Below are positions 15,180 to 24,100 of a stretch of 32,626 bases of DNA, piece after piece; the first letter of the stretch is position 1; each line of letters starts with the position of its first letter. The notes below the pieces were generated by a model. That model searched no databases. It had not been told where the DNA came from and worked only from the letters and a program-made list of their open reading frames with translations. Source of the stretch: a virus; IMG/VR virus record IMGVR_UViG_3300032220_000576, positions 1 to 32,626 of that record; one strand, written 5' to 3'. A program made the translations under genes and the position numbers.

Positions 15180-18100
15180 CTATACATTTGATCTCTTTCT
15201 AAGAGCACCAGTATCTCTAAGTCCAAATCCTCTTCTTTGAATGGTTGGGAATGTTGATAAACCAACATCAACTGTTAAACCAGAAACTCCAATAGCAACT
15301 GGAGAAGTGCCTCTGTTTATTCCAGAAAGTTTACCCCATGAATATCTTCCAACTGGAGAGGAAGAAGATCCAAAAGTAGAAACTCCAGATATGTTAGAAT
15401 TTGATTTTACATTTACTATAATCTCAGCGTTTGTTGCTGCGGGTACAATGTTAGCAACAATATAAACATTATCAACATTTGTTGTTCCTATTCCAATAAC
15501 CGAACTATTAAGATTGTTTATTGAAGTTAAACCATTTCCAACTGTTGTATCTTTAATTAGAATTGGATGTCCAGTTGCAAGACCACTAAATCCACTTGGT
15601 CCTTGAACGAAGAGTTTTAGAGCAAGTGGATTACCTGAAGTTCCAGTTGTTGTGGTGATACCAGTTATAATTCCTGCAAATCCTTCAACTGTTGTAATAT
15701 TCGTAACTTTCTCTACCTGAATGTCGGGATATGATACAATAACTTGTGGAGGATTGGATGAAGTGTATCCAAAACCTGGGTTAGTAATAACTGGAGTTGT
15801 TATTGAACCTCCAACAATGGAAACTGTTGCGGTAGCAGTGCTTCCTACTCCAACTCCAATTGTTGACGGAGATGCAATTTTAATGGTTGCGGAACCAGAG
15901 TATCCAGTTCCAAAGTTAACTACGCTCAGCGAAGAGATAGTTCCAGCGGTAGAAACTACAGCAGTGATTGCAGCAGATACTGGATCTGTTCCCTGAACAA
16001 TCAGTCCTTCTACACTATCAATAGTGATAGAATAATTATTTTCTTCATAGTTGAAGAATGATGCATCATCTACAAATATTGAATTATCGGATGCTTGTAC
16101 ATCTTTAATGATTTTTGCAGTTGGATAAATTTGAGTTTCTAGTGAATCTCTTTCTTTGGAGACAATATCAAGGTTAATAACTTTGTCAACCTTTTGTTTA
16201 ATCCAGGTTAGTGGTTTATAATATGTTTCATCTATTCCTTGAGCAGTATAAATTTCAGTTTCAATTTTATCAGACCCTGGAATATTAGATATAACTCTTT
16301 GATTCTGACTTATTGTTTGATCAAAGTCATTATTTCTGAAAACTTGAACCGAATCTCCAATTTTAACAGTTTCAGCAACGTTCACGAATACTGTATCATC
16401 ACCTCTTGTCCCTCTGTAGAAGAAGATAGCAATATTATCTTCAACTCTTGGTGGATCGGTAAACACGAATGATGTTCCACCGTCGAACTGATAAGCAACA
16501 CCTGGTTGCTGAATAACTCCATTAATGAATATTAATAGAACTGCATTAAGATCAATATTAACAGAAGTTGTATTTGATGGATCTTTTTCAAAACTCAACA
16601 GTTGACCATTATAATAAAGTGGAAATCTCTTTCTTTGGTTGTTTTGTAGATTCTTGATGGAATCGATGTAATCAAGTTCACCAAACTGCCAGAATGAGAA
16701 TGAATCTGTGAATGTATCCAAGACAGTCAGTTTAAACTCTTGCAATGGGGCATTAAGTCCTCTAGCAGTAACTAAACCAACTGGTTTAAATACATCACCA
16801 ACTTTAAATCCATATCCTGGTCTTGAAATTTTGAACGAGGATACTTCAAATAGTGTTGATCCGATACCAGTTGTTGAAATTGCTCCAACGTCTAAAGTTA
16901 TTAGTAAGTTTGAACCAGTATCGGTAGTTGCTCCCACACCAGCTCTAGAAACGCCTATGACTGGTAAGTTTTCATAATTTGGTTCAGATACCAATATGCG
17001 TGGATTTGTGTATCCTGTGCCTCCAGAAACAACGTTAAACGTTAGAGTTCCACCAGCACCAACAGTTGCTGTGATATTAGCAGCGGTTCCTGCATGTCCA
17101 GTTTCAGTAACACCAATTGAAACTACACCACGATAACCAGAACCAACAATATCTGTCGTTCCAATACCAACTGAAGTGATAACTCCGCCAGAAACTACGG
17201 CAGTCACTGATGCTCCAACAAGAGGAGCAAAACCAGCACCAGAAGTAGAACCAAGAGAAACAATAATTCCTCCTCTTGGAAGTTGGTTTTGATTTACATC
17301 ACCAGGAGAAACAATAATTTGCCCGTTAGTAGATGTTATTCCTGTAAATCTAACACTGGAAATACCAGACTGTGTTGATACAACATAGTTATTACCTGCA
17401 TTATTTGATGTTGTTGGAGTTTGGAAAATATCATTTAAGAATAGAACTCCACTTCCAGTTTGAATTCCTGTAGTGTTTATACCTTGAACTGTTACTACGT
17501 AAGTTTGTCCAATACCAGTAAACTGATCAGATACATCATCATATATTACATTTGTAGTGTAATCATTTCTTAAATAAACTCTACCATTAAATGTTGTTTT
17601 TGGTACTGGTAAATTAGACTGATTTCTCCTTTGTCTTGGATTTCCTTTAGGCGCCTCAGTAAACCAAATTTTGTTATTTTCAATGTTATATGCACCTCTA
17701 TAAATTTGAGCTAAAGCACCATTACTATGTGATGTTGCAGCACTGCCAACGTATCCCCGAGTAACTTCAATTAATGGGAAAGTTCCAACTCCACTAATTG
17801 GTCCAGTTGTAGTTGTACCTATTCCAACGTCAGTTACACTCATATATTCTTCGTCAATCTTTATGATATCTTTTGGTTTGATGGAAGAAATACCAGAAAG
17901 TGAGAAGAATGTAGCGGCTAATCCTACTTGCCCGTAATTATTTGCTACAGTGTATGATATTGGTACAAAAGTAAGTGGTTTTTGAACTACACCATTAAGT
18001 GATATTATGGTTTTTTCAAGTTTTTTGGACATCTCAAGAGTATGTGCATTACCAGTTCCAGATGATGTAAATGTTACAAATATTCCTGCAAGTGCATATT

Positions 18101-21100
18101 CTCTCTTAGTTGATAACTTAAATTGAGAATCATTTACTTTGATTGCATAAACTTTTGGAGGTAGTATTGTAGTTACAACTCCAACATAGTTTGCGGTTGC
18201 ACCGATTCCAACTCCAGTAGCACCAACTCCAACAAACGAAGAACCTGGTTCATAATAGAGTTCTTCTCCAGTACTAAAGAAATGATTTGGAATTGTGAAG
18301 ATGCCTGTAACTGGATTTAAAACACTTGAGGTTGCTGGATTAAATGTCTTGACGTATATTTGAGTTCCATCATATCTGATATCAAAATCGAGTCTGTTTG
18401 CTCTATTTCCATTAATTGCATCATAAGCAGATAGTTGAACAAGACTTGTTGCTGTTCCGTAGTCTAAGTTTTGTGGAGCATTATCATAATCATTTTCAAA
18501 GTAAATAATTTCATTAAAACTCTGTACTTGAATATTTGAACTAATTAATGGATCAGGATAGAACTTAAGATAAGTAGAGGAACCATTTATCTCTCCACCG
18601 AATGTTCCAATTCCAGAAGTGCTGCCTATTGATAGGAATGGATACTGAACTGTGTATACGTTTGAAGAATCTTGAAGCATCAAGACTTGATGTACAGCAG
18701 ACGTATTTCCATATGAGACTCTTACAAGAGACTTGAGAGAAGATACATTACCAGTCGATACGCCAATAACACTTGTTGTTCCAGATGAAACAGTATATGA
18801 TGACTCATATCTAGCACTGCTCTCACTACCATCTGGTTGTCCAGAAGCTAAGAATCTATATGTTCCTATACCAGTAGAAGTAGAACCAAATCCAACGATA
18901 CTAGATCTTACAAGAACAACGTTACTTTCTGTATTGTAATAAGTTAAGGAAACAATTCCAGCAGAGATGGTGGAATCAAATGTTCCCATATAGTTTGAAG
19001 AATTTCCTTGAACACCACTACTATCAAAGTAAAAATCTGCCTGATATGTGTTTGTTCCGTCATGATCTAGTAGTAACTCAACATAGTTCATTTTTTCTGT
19101 AACAGTGTTTAGAATTTGAATGTTCGCATACAAACTCTGAACATTGTTTTTGTTGAAAGATAGTAGCGTTACAGTTGTTCCAATACCAACAGACTTATTA
19201 ACTCCCGTGAGGTTTACAAATCCAACAGACTGTGTACCTATTCCATTTACGGAGGAGTTGAATCTAGTCTTCACCATTTTGATATCATAATCAGTGTCGT
19301 AAAAATCTGTAGGGGTAAATCTAATTGATTGACCTTCACTATCACTCTTACCACTAATTTCGCCTAGAGATATATTAGTATTTGATAAAGAACCTTTTTC
19401 TAAGACATAAGAATTTCCAGTATCTTTTAATACTGTAAATTCGTATATTTGACGATCTAGATTATTTGGATTTATTACTTGAATTAAATATCTTGAATAA
19501 GTATCATCTAAGAAGTCAATATCTACAAAAGTATCTGAATTTGATTCTCTGTTGGAGAATCTAGACTCAATATCATCAATAAGTAGAACTCTATTCGTTA
19601 AACACTTGATATAATCAGTTAGTTTTTTATTCTTGAATTTTAAGAACTTAGACTTCGTTTGATTAGATGATGTATCAATATCTAGAGTTAAATCGAAGTT
19701 ATTGATAGCATCAACTCTCTTATTATCAATGATATCAAGGACAATCGTATCATTAGTTGTAGAAGCATAAGAAACTTTACTTCCAACTTTTGATTCTATT
19801 TGAGTATCTGAGAAATTCTTGAGACCAGAAGTATGAAGAAGACGATTTACTGGATCTATCATTTCATCATACTGAATTTTACTTCTTACTGAGTAAGATA
19901 GATTCTGATAATAATCGTTATCAGAGGTTACTTGATATGATTCATTTAATTTTCCAGTGTCACTTATCCAACCATAGTCTTGTCTTGTTGCATAATCAAC
20001 TTTAAATTGACCTTTGTTCTCAGTTATACTCTTAACTGTTACAATGACTCCAGAATTTTTACCCTTTACCTTTTCACCAACTGAAAGTGTATATGAACCA
20101 TTTACCTTAATATAGTTTCTTGTGCTTTCTGAAACGTATAGGTCTCTTTCGATATATCCACCCCCAGTGCTTGTTAAAAGTTTTTCACCACTGTTTAGAG
20201 TTGCAAAGGTTTGAGTAATATCAAAAACTGGATAGTTATTTCTAGAAACGATTGAAGCATATCCCTGGTTTGTTTTTGCAAAACCAGCATTTGTTGCAAT
20301 TCCTGAAAGACTAAACTCTACAACAGCTGGGTTCGTATTTGTGTAGGAACTTACTCTAAAGAATTGATATCCATAATCTGCCGAATTGAATCCATCACCA
20401 GCAGTACTATCTTTTTCAATTCCTTCAACAAAAATTTCTTCACCAATTGAGAAAATATTAGTTGTAAATCCTAAAATGGGAGTAGAAAGAACACATGTTA
20501 CAATTCCAGCAGGTGAAGATGTAATCGAACTAATTGAAACTCCATTACTGTTGTCTATCGCAATAATTCTTTGTTGAACAGAACTTAAACCATATGGGTT
20601 TGAAATAATTTTTACGGAGTTTACTGAACTTCCAGATATCGTGCAGGATAGTGAGGTACTATCTACAACTTCTCCCGTTTCTGGATCGACAATTATCAGA
20701 TTTGGTGCCGAAGAATAATTTTTACCACCGTCAGTGACCAGTACATTTGAAATAGTATTTGATTTTTCAGTAAAGATAATTGGTGATACGTAAGCTTCTG
20801 GTCTGATAGTCTTATCAGAAGAATATTCAAAACCAGCATTTAAGATTCTGGTTTTATTAATCTTACCAATTGTGGTTGAGTTTGCAATAATGTTTGCATT
20901 TTCTCCACTACTTGATGAGAACCCAACAAACTTAGGCACTTTCTTATAGTTGTAACCTGCAAATATAGTTTTTAATTTACCAATCCCTCCAGAAGTTGTT
21001 CTAGATGAAGTTGTGTACTTTAATACATCGTGTTGGGTTGGATATAACGTATTTCTTTCTGGTGCCTTGGATAGTGCAATATTAAACGTGGTTGTTCCTG

Positions 21101-24100
21101 TTCCGGTTACGGTGTAAGTGCCATTATAAGCACTATCAACAAATGAAATTTCAGAATGATTTCTAACTTCAGTATCTGAAGTGCTCAGATATCCAGACTT
21201 TTCTAGAGTATAATAAAGTTTGGAAGGAACTCCATCAGAATACTTCAGAGTAAACGTTGCACTGGTTGATATACCAATTGTTCCTACTCCAGAAATATTA
21301 AACGTTGAAGTGTTTCCAATAGATACAAATTCATCATCAAAATTCTGATCATAGAATATTTTTAACTTTCTATTTTGCAGTGAAGAATCTGAAACATTGA
21401 AAACTAAGTCCGAGTTTCTAACAATTGGAATTTGTGGATTAACCAGACTTATTTCATGTCTAGAACCTCCAGCACCAACTATTGAAATGGTATTTGGATA
21501 TTTTAAAGTTGTATCATAATAAGTATTGGATAATTTTATTGTACTATCATCAATTTTGTAAATAAAATATGTTCCAGTTTGAAGTCCAGAAGCAACTAAG
21601 TCAGTAGAATTATAGAATATTTTATCACCCGTCTTTAGATTAGATGCATCAATTGTTATCTGAGAAGCACTGGTATTAATTCCTGTTGAATTAAATCCGA
21701 TTGAGTTGACTAAAACTTTATCATATTCTTGGTTATACTTAATTCTTACTGAACTGGAGTTTCCTATTCCGGTTGTTACATTAGGATAAACATTAAGAGT
21801 TACAATATCTCCTATCTGCAAACCATGTGATGTTGAAACAGAAACTGTTGACTTAATTTTTTCAACTTTTCCAGTTACTTGAGTTAGATTGCTAGTAATA
21901 TAGTATTCATAACTATTAGAACCATTGGTTGTAAATGCTACACCTTCAGTGTTTGTAGTTAATCCAACAGCAGTTGTTATTCCAATAAAATCTTTTGATT
22001 TATTGATAACATAAACTGTTTGTGAAACTGAACTTGGTAGGTTGAATACTGTAACTCCACCATCAACAGAACATAAGAATGAAGAAGTTCCATCTTTTTT
22101 AGTGAGTGTAACTTGCTGTCCAGATTTAAATGGATGATTTGGTAAATAGATGCTTCTATTCAATATAGAAATATTTTTGGATGTTTCACCTACGGTGTTT
22201 ATAATTGTAGAAGAACCACCAATAGTTGTTCCAACACCTACACTTTGTTTTGGATTGAAGTAAACAATATCATTTACACTTGAGTCAAAATAATTTGCAT
22301 TAAGTGGTATTTCAATTTTGTTTGGTATTACGTTTACTTGACTCGATGCAGTGTGTGCTACACCAGTGTCTGATCTTCTTACTCTTAGAATAGATCCTTC
22401 ATTATAAACATTAAGTACTCTTAAAGTTTCAGATCCACCAATTCCAATTGTAATAGTGCTACCAACTGAAACAGTAGATGGGATGTTTGAGATAAAGATA
22501 TCTTCAATAGTTCCCGGTGCGACAACTGCACTAATATTTTTTACTAAGTTTACTCTAGCAGTCGTAACTCCTACCTTGTGAGTTCTATCTAATTTGTATA
22601 TTGATGTCGATAAACCTGAAATACTTACATACTCATTATCGCTTATAGTGTGGAATGGTGAAATAACTGCTTCTACAGTCTCCTTATCCTTCCAAACAAA
22701 GACTGAGTTGTTATAAGTTTCTACGGAAGTGGAAACATTAGTAATTACCTTTCCTTCAACTTCAGATATTTCAAGACTTAAACCATTTCCACTTGTGTTT
22801 GAATCATCAAAGATAGAAATTTCTCCAACACGATATCCATCACCAGGTTCATCAATTGATACGGAAGTAACTGAACCTTTGGTTACAGATTCGATTAAAG
22901 TTTGTTGTGTAATAATTTCATTTGATTCCACTAAGAAATCGTTATCAGCATATCTATCACCAACTTTATATGGGAACGTATTTCTTATCAGATCGGAGTT
23001 ATTAAAGTCAAAAGTTTGATTTAAAATAAAGTTATCAGTATTAACTACCGATCTATATGAATCACCAACAAAGTAAGGATATGCTGGTTTTAAAGTGTTT
23101 GTTGCAGTATCTGTTGCAATACCAACGAAGTAAGCATAAGTTCCATTAGGAAATTCTGATGTTTTGCAGAATCTTCCATTGTGAACATCTAAGTCGCCAG
23201 CATTAGTATAAACATAGTCTTCTACAAAGAAACCAGCATCAAAAGAACTTGGTCTATTTTCAACTCTAGACGAATCTAAAACATATCCACTTTTTAACAA
23301 TCTAATACTAGATGAAATGTTCTCGGGATCTGAAAAACCATATGGACCATAGATTGGATTTCCATCATATGCCCATCCAATTATTGGTGAATGGGATGAC
23401 CCAGTATCGCCAAAATCACTTGCAACAGTGTTTGTAGAATAACCGACAATAGAATATTGTAAGTTATTTTGAGTATCGATTAGAGTATCTTCCGAGTTTC
23501 TATACTGTTCATTTAAAGTTAGAGATCTAATAGAAGGATCAATTATTGCTCCAGAACCTGCCGCAACTACATTAATTTTGGTTGTTTCTTGATTATAGTT
23601 TGTTCCTGAGTTAATAACAATTACACTTACTAGTTTTTGGTTTGATATTACTGGTCTTAATACAGCGCCAAAACCATCGCCAATAATTTTTAAATTGGGA
23701 ACTGAATAATACTCAGAACCAGAAGACAGAACCTGAACTTGAATTATTTTTCCATTCTTAACAATTGGTTCTACTTCAGCATTTTTACCATTCTTAATTC
23801 TAATTTTTGGTTTTTTAACAAAGTTTAGAATGTTTGAACCATATCCTGTTCCTTTTTCATACAAATATGCATCAATAAGTTGTCCTCTAATAACTGGAGT
23901 TGCAGTAATAATACCAACAACCGTGCTACCGAACGAAACATTGACGTTTATTTCAATATTTGGATACTTAAAGATTTGATATCCAGTTCCAGTAGAAGAG
24001 AACTTAACGTAGTTCTTTCTTTCATAATTTGAAACGATTGATGCTCCAATTCCAGCATTTGCTACTCTGAAGGAGTCATTATCTATTTTTAAGATATAAT

